Assembly: GCA_034678485.1 (NCBI GenBank)
Contig: JAXDBU010000187.1
Coordinates: 20,266 to 84,265 of the forward strand
Source of the DNA: PLanc-01 sp034678485
GTDB lineage: Bacteria; Planctomycetota; Phycisphaerae; Sedimentisphaerales; Anaerobacaceae
DNA length: 64,000 nucleotides
Reading direction: 5' to 3'
In this document: positions 37,901-47,900 of the stretch, piece by piece
How the letters are laid out: each line of letters opens with the position of its first letter
How positions within the stretch are numbered: the first letter of the stretch is position 1
Program-made: the position numbers and the translations under genes
Notes under the pieces: model-generated
What the model was told of the DNA's origin: nothing
Database searches by the model: none
What the model saw: the letters and a program-made list of their open reading frames with translations, nothing else

Positions 37901-39537
37901 CCGGAGACAACAATAGAGCGATGGTCGTGTGGGTATACAATGACGGGGACGATTTCCTTGGTGAAGATCCCAACGCCCTCAACACGATTCGCTACAGCCT
38001 CTGGAACGGCAGCGCGTGGTCCTCGCCCGCTACGGCCGCCTCCGGAATCGGCTGCATGCTGAAGACGGCACTGGCCTACGACGGCACACAGGCCGTCTTC
38101 GTCTACAGCGTGGACCACGACTGGAACATGGCGACGGACACAGACCAGGAACTGTATGCCCTGGTCTACGACGGAACCCGGTGGTTGGCGCCCCGGCGGC
38201 TGACTGACGATGAAGTCCTCGACGCCAATCCGCAGGTCGTGTACGATGGGACTGATCCCCTCCTGGTTTGGTGCCGCCAGGGCCAGGTGGTCAGTTGCCG
38301 CAACCTGGACCCCAACGACTGTCGATTGGTTCTGGAGGCCGGTAATTCCTTCGGTCCCAAGGACTTCCGCATGTCTCTGGCCCCCGGTGGGCGGATCTCG
38401 CTGGTGTGGACCGGCATCTCTGCCCAGACTCAGGGTATCGACATCTTTGCCGCCTTATACGACCCCTCGCTTGATCTCTGGAGCAATCCTCCTACACTGA
38501 CCGCGGATAGCGACAAGGAAAGAGCACTGGCCGTCACGTTTGTGGGTCCCGATGAACTGGCACTGATCTACGACAAGGACAGGCTCAGGGCCGATGAGGA
38601 CGGGATCCCGGAGGCCTATCAGACGGACCTGTGCGTGCTGCGCCACAGACTCGGCAGGGACTTGGCGATCTCGCCGGAGGATATCTCCGTCAGTAAGCCC
38701 GACCCCAACAACGGCGATCGCGTCCAGATCACGGCCATCGTTCACAACCTGGGGGACGCACCGGAGGTCAACGTGCCCGTGCAGTTCTTCTACGGCGAGC
38801 CGGGCGAGGAGGACGAGTTGATCGCCGATCAGACCCTCCCAGGGCCGATACCCGCAGCCGGCCAGGAAACGGCATCCTTCACCTGGACCATACCACAGGC
38901 TGACCGTGTGACTCAACTGTGCGTCGTGGTCTTCGACACGGCAGACCCGCAGACAGGTCAGCCCGATCGCAACACGATCAACAACCTCGCGTGCGTCCCG
39001 GTGAGGGTCCCGGATCTGACGGTGGAGTCCGTGTCCGTGGAGAAGACCGACTACAAGATGCGACGGGTGGTCGCGAGGATCGCCGACCTTGAGCCCGTCT
39101 CGGCCCGGGACATCAAGGTCACGATCCGCAGGGATTCTCCCGAGGGCCAAGAGCTGGCGTCCATGACCATCCCGACCCTCGGCGCCCAGTCCGTTGAGGA
39201 GGTTTCGTGGGATTGGGACATCACGTCTCTGTCCTTCGATCGCCACGAGGTCGTCCTGTACGTCATTGTGGACCCGAGCCAGACCGTGACCGAGGCCGAC
39301 GAGAACAACAACACGGGCATGGCCCTCGTGCACGTGAGCAAGGCAGGCGACATCACCGACGATGGCAGCATCGACGGGATGGACATGTTCTATCTGACGA
39401 GACACTGGCTCGACACCAGTGCGAGCCCGGATTGGGTGCCGGGCTGCGACGTGGATCACAACGGCCGCATCGACGCCGCGGACCTCGCGATCCTTGCCAG
39501 AAACTGGCGATGGGAGGCCGCATGGCACACGGAGTGA
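34609..39537 (+). CDS. Giant secreted CARDB/PASTA/Fn3/propeller protein with dockerin-like end
   Basis: 1642 residues. Signal peptide, then a CARDB domain (about 46-175), a PASTA domain (about 178-245, VIVPNVVGKDEESAIGAI), three Fn3-like repeats (about 245-545, each ending 'FTT' or similar and separated by 'T..TA..I'), an uncharacterised stretch, a beta-propeller-like region (about 907-1344), two further CARDB domains (about 1355-1576), and a C-terminal dockerin-like pair of Asp-rich loops (GDITDDGSIDGMDMFYLTRH; GCDVDHNGRIDAADLAILAR). The protein is exported and likely to bind cell-surface or matrix partners; no enzyme domain is visible. GGAAAGGG precedes ATG 34609. The CARDB-PASTA part is nearly identical to the next gene's at DNA level. 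Confidence 0.85.
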   Translation: MKTTRIRVPVLLALSLAAAGGLGPLATASACPNSAANLVILLGPHMLTVGPDLCDGGVEYGFDPQTVSTGEQIHILGRIKNTGTVTVSANTFRVGWYASADTTIDPAVDYQIGDLGTFPKAIEPGSFYRFDVQRLVNVPPGTYYVGWIIDCTNAVAETNESNNTVCIKTPRLTVHAAEVIVPNVVGKDEESAIGAIKVAALVVGVTTRRCSDTVAVGNVISQSPAAGTKVMSGSGVSLVISTGPCQVETQAATDITCSSATLNGKVVADGGAVCQYRFRYKRWDSPTYSETSPTGSKRTGETFSQAITGLTPRTQYRFAARVSNGTCESDWGTELRFTTPTSPTVTAGAATNITAHGATLHGTLVDDGGQTCQYQLRYKTRNGSYTESKWTGSLGGWNVHFSMTLSKLNPGTRYYFSFRARNDSCEGAWSDELSFVTLAVTKPTAAMVDVTNVLERSATFAGNIVDDGNEPCQYRFRYTWRPLLRIMQGVTPETYTSWTGAKKDGESFSEDITTLGPNTPYTVTVQARNSAGEGPWSTPVSFTTLAIPVITDIRSIHFSPITRDWLHPSRHAYYLDGVPLTEQITVAVDWHGATPGKIEWKTPKGTYETLATEVSRSFNMGSDFGAGGKLVVKAVPSDAPGARESAPVTANFTVIPPPPGIPTNLLSQDPLTVAQSVNKYVGQFTASLLNESDPLAEIWITSEAQIQVIVMDGCAQYRPLFPFPLLKIHAAGEQINWLLWTFRCESFYTDGQWQTEGYLESSLLPGDPETSYKREWELLSLDIPIPVGPVPVAVSVDVTESLSSYIVGDIVGWPQGQSPTLAGGMRVFHATEGTATATVVGLFGNGTSIRVADRWCKHLPGGQINTCVRLQIEPVFCIFGCFDISTPSIWIPDSGPCCTPSTLTAQSVGPAALTTRANEFRLMARDDLGSDYARWLSLNPAGNSQGRNLTILSAADGAPGEAGGEQVLQTNVFSESRPSITADGDQLFLAWVCDDPNRSGVNRTKLVFSRSEDGNWTAPGPIDDNGAAESSPQLAVLANGEVLCAWEKVNRILPDGVDMKGMASAMEVAVASYDKATGIWSTQVLTADSHMDRTPRIAGDNNRAMVVWVYNDGDDFLGEDPNALNTIRYSLWNGSAWSSPATAASGIGCMLKTALAYDGTQAVFVYSVDHDWNMATDTDQELYALVYDGTRWLAPRRLTDDEVLDANPQVVYDGTDPLLVWCRQGQVVSCRNLDPNDCRLVLEAGNSFGPKDFRMSLAPGGRISLVWTGISAQTQGIDIFAALYDPSLDLWSNPPTLTADSDKERALAVTFVGPDELALIYDKDRLRADEDGIPEAYQTDLCVLRHRLGRDLAISPEDISVSKPDPNNGDRVQITAIVHNLGDAPEVNVPVQFFYGEPGEEDELIADQTLPGPIPAAGQETASFTWTIPQADRVTQLCVVVFDTADPQTGQPDRNTINNLACVPVRVPDLTVESVSVEKTDYKMRRVVARIADLEPVSARDIKVTIRRDSPEGQELASMTIPTLGAQSVEEVSWDWDITSLSFDRHEVVLYVIVDPSQTVTEADENNNTGMALVHVSKAGDITDDGSIDGMDMFYLTRHWLDTSASPDWVPGCDVDHNGRIDAADLAILARNWRWEAAWHTE
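34748..35340 (+). repeat. CARDB-PASTA DNA repeat, copy 1
   Basis: Long near-identical match to 40473-41065 in the next gene, including the segments around GTGCGACGGCGG and GCAAGAACACAGGCAC-type runs; only scattered substitutions. The two genes exchanged this region recently. Confidence 0.7.
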
Positions 39538-39643
39538 TCCCACTGGACAGTTCCTTGATCTCGCAGGAGTCGCCGTGGGTACAGACCGCTTCGCGGCAGA
39601 GAAACCGAACCACGAAGCACAATCCTTGTGAAAGGGTCGAGAT

Positions 39644-42600
39644 ATGAAGACGACACAAATCCGGATGAGGGTCTTGCTGACATTGAGTCTCACGGTCGTA
39701 GGCGGCCTGGCCCCCCTGGTGAGGGGCGAACTGTGCACAGTGCCTTTTCGGTGCCGTGTGGACAGTGTTGAGGAGGAGAACTTGGGCTTGCATGATATAG
39801 TCGCGGGCGATGAATTCACGGGCAGCTACACATTCGACACCGCCACGCCCCCGTCGGGTTACCCTTCTCCGGGAGTCCCTCTCTACGTGTTCAGCGGTCC
39901 GCAGCAGCGATTTATCGTGTCTGTCGGGCCCTACACATGGCGGTCGAAGGACTCCTGGAGCTGCCGCGTCAGCGATGATGCCACGTGCGAAACCTGTGCC
40001 GACTACTTTCTGAGCGGCGCACAAGGTTGGGACTTGTTCGACCTTGAGCAGATAGCGGGTCCTGCCTTGCCGGCAGGTGCGACCAGCACGGTCGGTTGGG
40101 AGCTCGTGTCGAGGACGCACCCATCTGCGATCACGAGCACCGAAATGCCCCGGATCTTCCCGGACGCGAGCCTGTTCGAAGCAGACAATCTCCTGATTGT
40201 TAGCGTCTGCAGCAGTGGCTCGGCGGCCGTCCTGGTAAAGGCCCACTTCATCGCCCTTTCTTCCCGGACCACTGTTCCGAACGTAGAACAGATCGCGGAA
40301 TCCGACGCCGAATTGGTAATCAAGGGCGCCAGACTGGTGGTGGGGGCCAAGACCTCCGAGTGCAGCGATACCGTGGCGAAGGATAAGGTGATCAGACAGA
40401 GCCCTGCGGCGGGGACTACCGTTTCCCCAAACTCCGCGGTGAACCTGGTGATCTCGTCTGGGTGGTGTCCGGTTACCGTGGGGCCGGACCTGTGCGACGG
40501 CGGCGTCGAGTACGGTTTGGATCCCCAGACGGTGAATACCGGAGAGCAGATCCATATAGTGGGCCGCATCAAGAACACAGGCACGGTAAGGGTAAGCGCC
40601 AATACCTTCGAGGTCCGCTTCTATGCCTCGGCTGACACGACGATCGATCCGGCTGTGGATCATCAGATCGCCGGGGGGACGTTCCCCAATGCGATTGAAC
40701 CTGGGAATTTTTACCGCTTCAATCTCGCAGCGCTGGTCAACATCCCGCCCGGTACCTACTACGTAGGCTGGATCATCGATTGCACCAATGCGGTGGCTGA
40801 GACCAATGAATCGAACAACACCGTGTGCATCACGACCTTCCGGTTGACCATTCGTGCCACGAAAGTCACCGTTCCCAATGTGGAGGGCAAGGATGAGGCA
40901 TCCGCCATCGAGGCGATCAAGGCGGCGGCGCTTGTGGTGGGCGTGACGACCCGCAGTTGCAGCAATACGGTGGCGGTGGGAAATGTGATCAGCCAGAGCC
41001 CGCAGGCGGGGAGTTCCGTCGACTCCGGCTCGACAGTGAACCTGACCATCTCTACCGGGCCATGTCCTGTGACGGTACCCAACGTGGTGGGTAAGACGGA
41101 AGCCCAGGCCGGCGCCGCGATCGGTTCGGCCGGACTTGTCGTGGGAGCCAAGACCTCCCAGTGCAGCGATACGGTGGCAGCGGGCATAGTGATCAGCCAG
41201 AGCCCTGAGCCGAACGCTTCAGTTCCTGCCAATTCAGCAGTGAGCCTGGTGATCTCATCCGGGCCTTGTCCCAAGCCGAACCTGGTAGGCACCGGGTGCA
41301 CCTTTGGCCCGAGCTTCATGGTGAAGCCGGGAGACCGGGTCACTGTGAATCTGATCGTGTCAAACGACTCCAGCGTGGCCTTCCAGGGGGACATCACGGT
41401 TGAATTCACGCTGTCGGCGGCCGGAGACAGCCCCATTTCCCTGGGATTGGTGACCGGGCGCAATGTGTCCATCGCAGAGGGTGGGACGACCAGAATTAGT
41501 TGGGAGGGGGCTCTGCCCAGCAATCTGGCCGACGGCGAGTATTCCCTGTGCTGGATCATGAGCACGCCGGTGACTGAGAGCCGCGGAGACGACAACAACG
41601 GCTGTGAGCCTATACTTCTGAGTGTCAGTTCGGCTCAGGTTGTCCAAGGGTGTTACAGGGAAGGGAGTACCCCGCCGCCCGGGCTGATCATCCAACCGTC
41701 CAATCCCACGTCTCTCGATGCGATCATGGTGATTGTTCCAACGCCCGTGTTTAAGAACCTGAAGGAGGCGTGCCAGACCCTGGGTGATCCGAAGGCATGC
41801 ATCGACACGACGACCAGGACAATCACGCTGTATTTTGAGTCTGTTTGGCCTGGGGCGGTCCCCGATATCGAGTCTCCCTTCTGCGCGATCGAGGTCGGCG
41901 TTGACCTATTGCCGGTGGGCCAATGGCGGTTTGTGGCCCAGGTGCTGGACCGGGCGTTCGACGAATCGTTCGAGGTGAAGGAGCCCGTTCCGGCCGGCGC
42001 GATCGTCTATGTCGATTGCGATGCGACTGGGGCCGACGATGGTACGAGTTGGGAGAATGCCTTTGTCACGCTGCAGGATGCCCTGGCTTCGGCTCCGGCC
42101 GGCTCGGAGATCCGCGTGGCTGAAGGGACATACCGGGCGGACTCGATGTTCGAAGTGAAATCCGGCCAGGCGGTCCTCGGCGGTTTTGCGGGCGTCGGGG
42201 CGCCGAGCCCGAACCTCCGCGCCATCGTGGGCCAGCCGACCATCCTGAGCGGCGACTTGAACGGCGACGATGCCGACGTACCCGACGTGGCTCAGTTTGA
42301 TGGTGAACCGACCCGATCGGAAAACAGTCCGGCCATCGTGAGTCTTCAGAGCGGAGACAACACGGTATTCTCGGGCTTTACTGTCCAAGGGGCCCAGCGC
42401 AGTGCGTTTGAAACCTTTGCGTTTGCAGTCAATGGTGGTAGTCCGACGATTAGTGATTGCGTCTTCAAAGATAATACGAGCCCTACTGTCTGGAATAGAA
42501 GTGGTAGCCCCAGCTACACGAATTGTGCCTTCCAGCACAATTATGGGGCCGGCATGCATAACGACCACAACACTAGCCCCTTGGTGAAGAATTGCGCCTT

Positions 42601-44842
42601 CAGTGACAACACGGGAGAGGGTGGTGGGATGCGCAACATCAGCAGCAATCCGACCGTGGACAGTTGCACCTTCAGCGGAAATCGCTCAATGTATACTAGC
42701 TGTAATGGTGGCGGGATATACAGTTACGAAGGCACTCTGATAGTGACCAACTGCACGTTTAACGCAAATAAGGGCATGGGCATGGGCGCGGGTGGCGGAT
42801 TGTACGTCAGCAAGTGCGCCTCGACTGTGTCAAACTGCAGGTTCACTGGAAACGCCGCCCATGTTGGCGGTGGGCTGTATAGCGACGGGGGCTCTCCGAC
42901 CGTAAACGATTGCACGTTTATAGGAAACTCCGCTACCAGCGCCGCCGGCGGAATGTATACCTGCGCCGGTTCGACCGTGACCAACTGCACGTTCAATGGG
43001 AACTACTCAGCCCTTGAAGGCGGCGGGATGGTCGTTCTTGATGGCTCGACGGTAACTAACTGCACGCTTAGTGGGAACTCGGCCGGTGAAGGCGGCGGGA
43101 TGACCACTTACGGCAGTCCGGCGGTGACCAACTGCATCATCTGGGCCAACACGGGAGATCAGATACTCAGCATTAACCCAGATCCCACCCTGTCGCACTG
43201 CTGCGTCCAGGGCGGCTGGTCCGGCCCGGGCGACAACAACACGGATGAAGATCCGCAGCTCGACGCCGATGGCCGGCTCTCTGCCGGTTCACCCTGCATC
43301 GATGCGGGCGACAATGCCGCCGTCACGGACTCGACGGACTTGGCCGGCGATCCTCGGATCGTCGATGGCGACGGCGACGGCGCGGCCATCGTGGACATGG
43401 GGGCCTATGAATTCCAGGCACCTATGATTCGTGTCACTGTCCCGGATGTCGTGGGCATGACGCAAGCGGATGCGGAATCGGCCATCACCTCCGCCGGCCT
43501 CACGGCGGGTACGGTCGCCACAGAATACAGCGATACCGTCGGACCTGGCCTGGTGATCAGCCAGTCTCCGGTCGCGGGCTCCCAGGCGGACGCCGGCTCA
43601 GCGGTCAACCTGGTTGTGTCTCTTGGACCTGGGTCTGGGGAACGCCTCGTGGCGCATTGGAAGCTGGATGAGGCCAGCGGCAGCACCGCGCACGACAGCT
43701 TCGACAACGGCTATCATGGGACGCTCTACGGCAATCCCCAATGGCAGCCGGAGGCGGGTCGAGTGGATGGGGCACTGCTCTTTGACGGCAAGGACGACTA
43801 CGTCAGCCTGCCCATCGGTTCGCGGGGCCGGGACTTGACCCATTGCACAATCATGGCGTGGGTGAACTGGTCGGGCGCGGGGGGCAGTTCGCAGCGGGTC
43901 TTCGCCTTCGGCAGTGGCCCGGCCGTCAATATGTCGCTCACGCCCAAGGCGGACTCGGGCGGGATGCGTTTTGCGATCACTACGACGGGAGCCACCCATG
44001 AGGATCGGTCGACAGCTGTTCGTCCGCTGCCGACGGGATGGCATCATGTGGCTGTGACCATAGACCCGACCAATCACCGGCACCTGCTGTACCTGGATGG
44101 CCAAGTGGTCGCCCAGAACACGAGTGCCCGGTATACGCCGAGTTCGCTGGGTACGACCAGTCAGAATTGGCTTGGCCGGTCGCAATACAGTGCAGATGGA
44201 TACTTCTCGGGTCTGCTGGACGATGTCCGGATCTATGAGGTGGTCCTGAGCCCGGAGCAAATCCAGGAGATCGTCGGTCCGCTTGCATACTGGCCCTTCG
44301 ATGAGGCGACGGGGCGCATTGCCTACGACAGCGTCGGCGTCTGTGATGGGGTCTCGCTGGGTGAACCCGTCTGGCGGCCGAGCGGCGGCCAGGTCGGTGG
44401 GGCCTTGAAGTTTGATGGGTCGAATGATTGCGTCGTGACGGACTTCGTGCTGAATCCGGCGGATGGGCCATTCAGTGTGTTTGCCTGGGTCCAGGGTGGC
44501 GGAGCAGGCCAGGTGATCGTGTCTCAGGATGGCAGTGTGGGCGGGACGGATTGGCTCGGGGCCAGCTTGGCAGGACGGCTGACGAGCGCCTTGTGCAGTC
44601 CGGCTTTGACGTCGAGTAAGGTGATCACGGACAACCAATGGCACGAGGTGGGTCTCGTTTGGGACGGGACCGGCCGGACACTGTACGCGGACGGGGTCGT
44701 GGTTGGCATAGACGAGCCTACCGCACCGGCCAGTTCCACGGGCGGTTTGAACATCGCCACCGGCAAGAACCTCGATGCCGGCACCTTCTGGTCCGGCCTG
44801 ATCGACGACGTTCGGATCTACAATTTCGCGGTCAAGCCATAG
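39644..44842 (+). CDS. Giant secreted PASTA/CARDB/beta-helix/LamG protein
   Basis: 1732 residues. Signal peptide and a ~200-residue N-terminal domain of unknown type; PASTA (about 207-274); CARDB (about 276-404); two PASTA (about 407-541); CARDB-like (about 544-664); a ~110-residue module shared with the next gene; a long right-handed beta-helix region (about 786-1262) with polymorphic-outer-membrane-type repeats (NCTFNGN, NCTLSGN, GGGM-patterns); another PASTA (about 1263-1330); and two LamG-type lectin-like domains to the end. No anchor or dockerin is seen. It is exported, probably adhesive, binding polysaccharide or peptidoglycan-like ligands; that is inference from domain types. GAAAGGG precedes ATG 39644, after a leader closely repeated from the previous gene. 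Confidence 0.86.
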   Translation: MKTTQIRMRVLLTLSLTVVGGLAPLVRGELCTVPFRCRVDSVEEENLGLHDIVAGDEFTGSYTFDTATPPSGYPSPGVPLYVFSGPQQRFIVSVGPYTWRSKDSWSCRVSDDATCETCADYFLSGAQGWDLFDLEQIAGPALPAGATSTVGWELVSRTHPSAITSTEMPRIFPDASLFEADNLLIVSVCSSGSAAVLVKAHFIALSSRTTVPNVEQIAESDAELVIKGARLVVGAKTSECSDTVAKDKVIRQSPAAGTTVSPNSAVNLVISSGWCPVTVGPDLCDGGVEYGLDPQTVNTGEQIHIVGRIKNTGTVRVSANTFEVRFYASADTTIDPAVDHQIAGGTFPNAIEPGNFYRFNLAALVNIPPGTYYVGWIIDCTNAVAETNESNNTVCITTFRLTIRATKVTVPNVEGKDEASAIEAIKAAALVVGVTTRSCSNTVAVGNVISQSPQAGSSVDSGSTVNLTISTGPCPVTVPNVVGKTEAQAGAAIGSAGLVVGAKTSQCSDTVAAGIVISQSPEPNASVPANSAVSLVISSGPCPKPNLVGTGCTFGPSFMVKPGDRVTVNLIVSNDSSVAFQGDITVEFTLSAAGDSPISLGLVTGRNVSIAEGGTTRISWEGALPSNLADGEYSLCWIMSTPVTESRGDDNNGCEPILLSVSSAQVVQGCYREGSTPPPGLIIQPSNPTSLDAIMVIVPTPVFKNLKEACQTLGDPKACIDTTTRTITLYFESVWPGAVPDIESPFCAIEVGVDLLPVGQWRFVAQVLDRAFDESFEVKEPVPAGAIVYVDCDATGADDGTSWENAFVTLQDALASAPAGSEIRVAEGTYRADSMFEVKSGQAVLGGFAGVGAPSPNLRAIVGQPTILSGDLNGDDADVPDVAQFDGEPTRSENSPAIVSLQSGDNTVFSGFTVQGAQRSAFETFAFAVNGGSPTISDCVFKDNTSPTVWNRSGSPSYTNCAFQHNYGAGMHNDHNTSPLVKNCAFSDNTGEGGGMRNISSNPTVDSCTFSGNRSMYTSCNGGGIYSYEGTLIVTNCTFNANKGMGMGAGGGLYVSKCASTVSNCRFTGNAAHVGGGLYSDGGSPTVNDCTFIGNSATSAAGGMYTCAGSTVTNCTFNGNYSALEGGGMVVLDGSTVTNCTLSGNSAGEGGGMTTYGSPAVTNCIIWANTGDQILSINPDPTLSHCCVQGGWSGPGDNNTDEDPQLDADGRLSAGSPCIDAGDNAAVTDSTDLAGDPRIVDGDGDGAAIVDMGAYEFQAPMIRVTVPDVVGMTQADAESAITSAGLTAGTVATEYSDTVGPGLVISQSPVAGSQADAGSAVNLVVSLGPGSGERLVAHWKLDEASGSTAHDSFDNGYHGTLYGNPQWQPEAGRVDGALLFDGKDDYVSLPIGSRGRDLTHCTIMAWVNWSGAGGSSQRVFAFGSGPAVNMSLTPKADSGGMRFAITTTGATHEDRSTAVRPLPTGWHHVAVTIDPTNHRHLLYLDGQVVAQNTSARYTPSSLGTTSQNWLGRSQYSADGYFSGLLDDVRIYEVVLSPEQIQEIVGPLAYWPFDEATGRIAYDSVGVCDGVSLGEPVWRPSGGQVGGALKFDGSNDCVVTDFVLNPADGPFSVFAWVQGGGAGQVIVSQDGSVGGTDWLGASLAGRLTSALCSPALTSSKVITDNQWHEVGLVWDGTGRTLYADGVVVGIDEPTAPASSTGGLNIATGKNLDAGTFWSGLIDDVRIYNFAVKP
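40473..41065 (+). repeat. CARDB-PASTA DNA repeat, copy 2
   Basis: Partner of 34748-35340. The DNA match covers both the CARDB and the PASTA domain and runs in the same direction in the same reading frame. Confidence 0.7.
44510..44601 (+). repeat. 92-base identical LamG segment, copy 1
   Basis: Identical by eye to 48333-48424. It lies inside a larger LamG-domain repeat of about 550 bases with scattered differences. Confidence 0.75.
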
Positions 44843-44978
44843 CTCAAGAGTGTGTGTCCGAGAGCCCGGAGGGTCTTCCATGCATCATGCGAAGACTCAC
44901 GGGCTCTGGGCGGCAGAGCCGGAACGGCCTGTCCGCCGACATGTTGCCAGCAGTTGCAGTCAATGAAGGGGTCAGACC

Positions 44979-47900
44979 ATGATCAAGACAACCAAAGCAG
45001 TCGTGAGCATCATCTTCGTGGTCGGCACGTTGTGTCAGGCAACTCTCTATGGGGATCCCGTTCTCGTAATATGGCCTCAGGTAAATCCAAAGACGTTTCT
45101 GGCAGGAGTCCCGTGCCAAGAGTGGCACTGCAACCTGTACATGGAGAATCATGGCGACCAGCCTAGCCCCGGCGGCAGCACGTTTGCAATCTACGTGTCG
45201 CAACGCACCTATATTCGGCCCACGGATTTACGGGTAAGCGCTTGGCACTACATGCCCATCGTGCCCGCGGGTGGTCACGCAGGAGTCGCACCGATGATGG
45301 ATTACTTTCCCTTGGCTTACTGGACCGGCGTGCCTGTGGACGCCGGAACTTACTATGTTGGACCCTGCGTCGATGACGAGCCGTTCAACTTTCCCGTCGA
45401 GATTACGGTTACGGATGCTCCTCTCGGGCCGGAACTGTGCGGTTGTGACATGGATTACGACATCCTGCCCAGAACCGTAAATGTCGGAGGGCAGATCACG
45501 CTGAGCGGCGGCGTGCAGAATGCGGGGACCGCACGTGCCGGTGTGTTTGCGATAGCCGCCTACGCCTCTCTCGATTGGGAGATCGATCCAGGCGTGGATT
45601 ATCAGATCGGCGACCCTGAGCCTTTCGGAATTGAGCTTGAACCCGGTGATTCTGATTCGTTCACTTACACGAGGACAGTGAACCTCCCGCCCGGCACGTA
45701 CTATGTGGGCTGGGTCATTGATTCCACCAATATGGTGAATGAACGCTGTGAAACGAACAACACTGTTGCCCCGGCGGGTCTCACGTTCACTGTTACCGGC
45801 TCCGGTCTACTCACGGTGCTGACTCCCAACGGTGGGGAGAGCCTGACGCGCGGCCAGGCGTACACCATCACCTGGAGCAGCACAGAGTCGATCGCCAATG
45901 TGAGGCTGGAGTACTCGACGAACAACGGGAGCACGTATACGGCGATCGCTGCGAGCACGACCAACGACGGTTCTCATTCGTGGACCGTGCCGTCGGCGAA
46001 CTCGACGCAGTGCCTGGTACGGATCAGCGATGCCAGTGATGCGAGCATCTTCGATGTGAGTGATGCGGTGTTCAGCATCGCGTCTCCCAGTGGCCAGCCG
46101 GAGCTGGTGGGCACAGGGTGCACCGCTGTATCCAAGGAAACCGGCTCCAATGAAGTAGTGCGAGGAGATCCCCTCATTGTGACTCTGACTGTGCTGAATG
46201 TCGGCGACGGGAGTTTCGATGGGGATATCGAGGCCTCTTTCTCCCTATCGAATGTCAACTCCTCTCGCCAACTTGGATCGATATCCTACACCACGTCCCT
46301 CAATGCGGGTGACTCGACAGAAATCGAGGTCGAGTGGCCTGTGCCTGACGTTGCGTTAGGCGAGTATCACGTGTGCTGGGTCATTAGCAGCCCGAATCAT
46401 AACAGTGGTTGTGGCGATCTGCTGAAGATCGGAGGGACCGCGGTTTTCGCGGCATCGTTCAAGTCCGGGAGTGCGCCGCCGCCCGAGCCGGTCATTGAGC
46501 CGTCCGATCCCACCTCCCAAGATGTGATCAGCGTGACCGTTCCAACGCAGGTGTTCAAGAACATCGAGGAGGCCCGCCAGACCCTGGGTGAGCCCACGGT
46601 ACAGATTGATTCGGCGGCCAAGACCGTCGAGTTGTACTTCGAGCCTGTTGCCCCGGCGGCGGTCCCCGATACCTACGCGCCCATCTGCGCGATCGAGTTC
46701 AGCTTTGGCCCCTTGCCGCCTGGTTCATGGCGGTTCACCGGCCAGGTGCTCGACCGAGTGTTCGACGAATCCATCGTCATCAGCTCCTCGCCGGTGGAGC
46801 CCATTCCAGACGCCCTCATGGCACATTGGCAGTTGGATGAGACACAGGGCCCGACCGCCTTTGACAGCGCAGGGGCCCACGACGGCACGCTGAACGGCAA
46901 TCCCACCTGGCTGGCTGCCGGCGGCGTGTTCGGCGGGGCCTTGAGCTTCGATGGGATCGACGACTATGTCAATTGCGGGACCTTCAATCCTTCCGCCGCC
47001 ACGGGCAAGCTGAGCATCTGTCTGTGGGCCAGGTGGAATGGGCTAACAGGAAAGTGGCAGGGCCTGATCGCCAAGCAGAGTAGCTGGGGGGACCGCCAGA
47101 CGATGTGGTCGCTGGTGGCGGACATTGACATGGGCAAGGTCCAATTCTATCACGAGCTGAGCCCTCGGATCGGCGGTGATCCGGTCTTGCCCATCGGCCA
47201 ATGGACGCACGTGGCCGTCAGCTGCGATGGGACGACGGCCACCATGTACATCGATGGCGAGCCAACCGGCTCGGGACCGTTCTCGCTCCCGTCGGCGACA
47301 CAGGCGCCGGTGATCCTCGGGGCCTGCCAACCGGATGGACAACACCCGTTCAACGGCGTCCTTGACGATATCCGCCTCTATGACCAAGGGCTTTCCCAAG
47401 AACAGGTCCTGGCCGTCATGGGCAGGTCCGTGGAACCTGGTCGCATTCCCGGCGGCCTGGTGGCGCACTGGGAGCTGGATGAGACCGAGGGCACGACGGC
47501 CCACGATACCACCGGCGTCCATAGCGGCAGCTTGGCCGGCAACCCCACTTGGCTGCCGACCAGCGGCCAGATCGGAGGCGCCTTGAGCTTTGACGGGATC
47601 GACGACCACGTGAATTGTGGGAACTTCAACCCCTCTTCGGCCACGGGCCAGCTCGGTGTCTGTTTGTGGGCCAAGTGGAATGGGCAGCCCACGAACTGGC
47701 AGGGCTTGATCGCCAAGCGGAACGGCTGGGGTCCCACCGACGTGATGTGGTCGCTGGAGGCGGACATTAACACCAGCAAGCTTGCGTTCTTCCACTACAC
47801 GAGCGGGCGGATCGGCGGTGATCCGGTCTTGCCCATCGGCCAATGGACGCACGTGGCCGTCAGCTGCGATGGGACGACGGCGACCATGTACATCGATGGC

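Noticed and set aside
38455..40663. Two long minus-strand frames
   Set aside because: Opposite the giant secreted genes; they are mirror frames of repeated modules.
42400..43200. Possible tandem DNA repeat in the beta-helix region
   Set aside because: The repeats are at protein level (NCTF/GN patterns) with diverged DNA; explained by the beta-helix fold.
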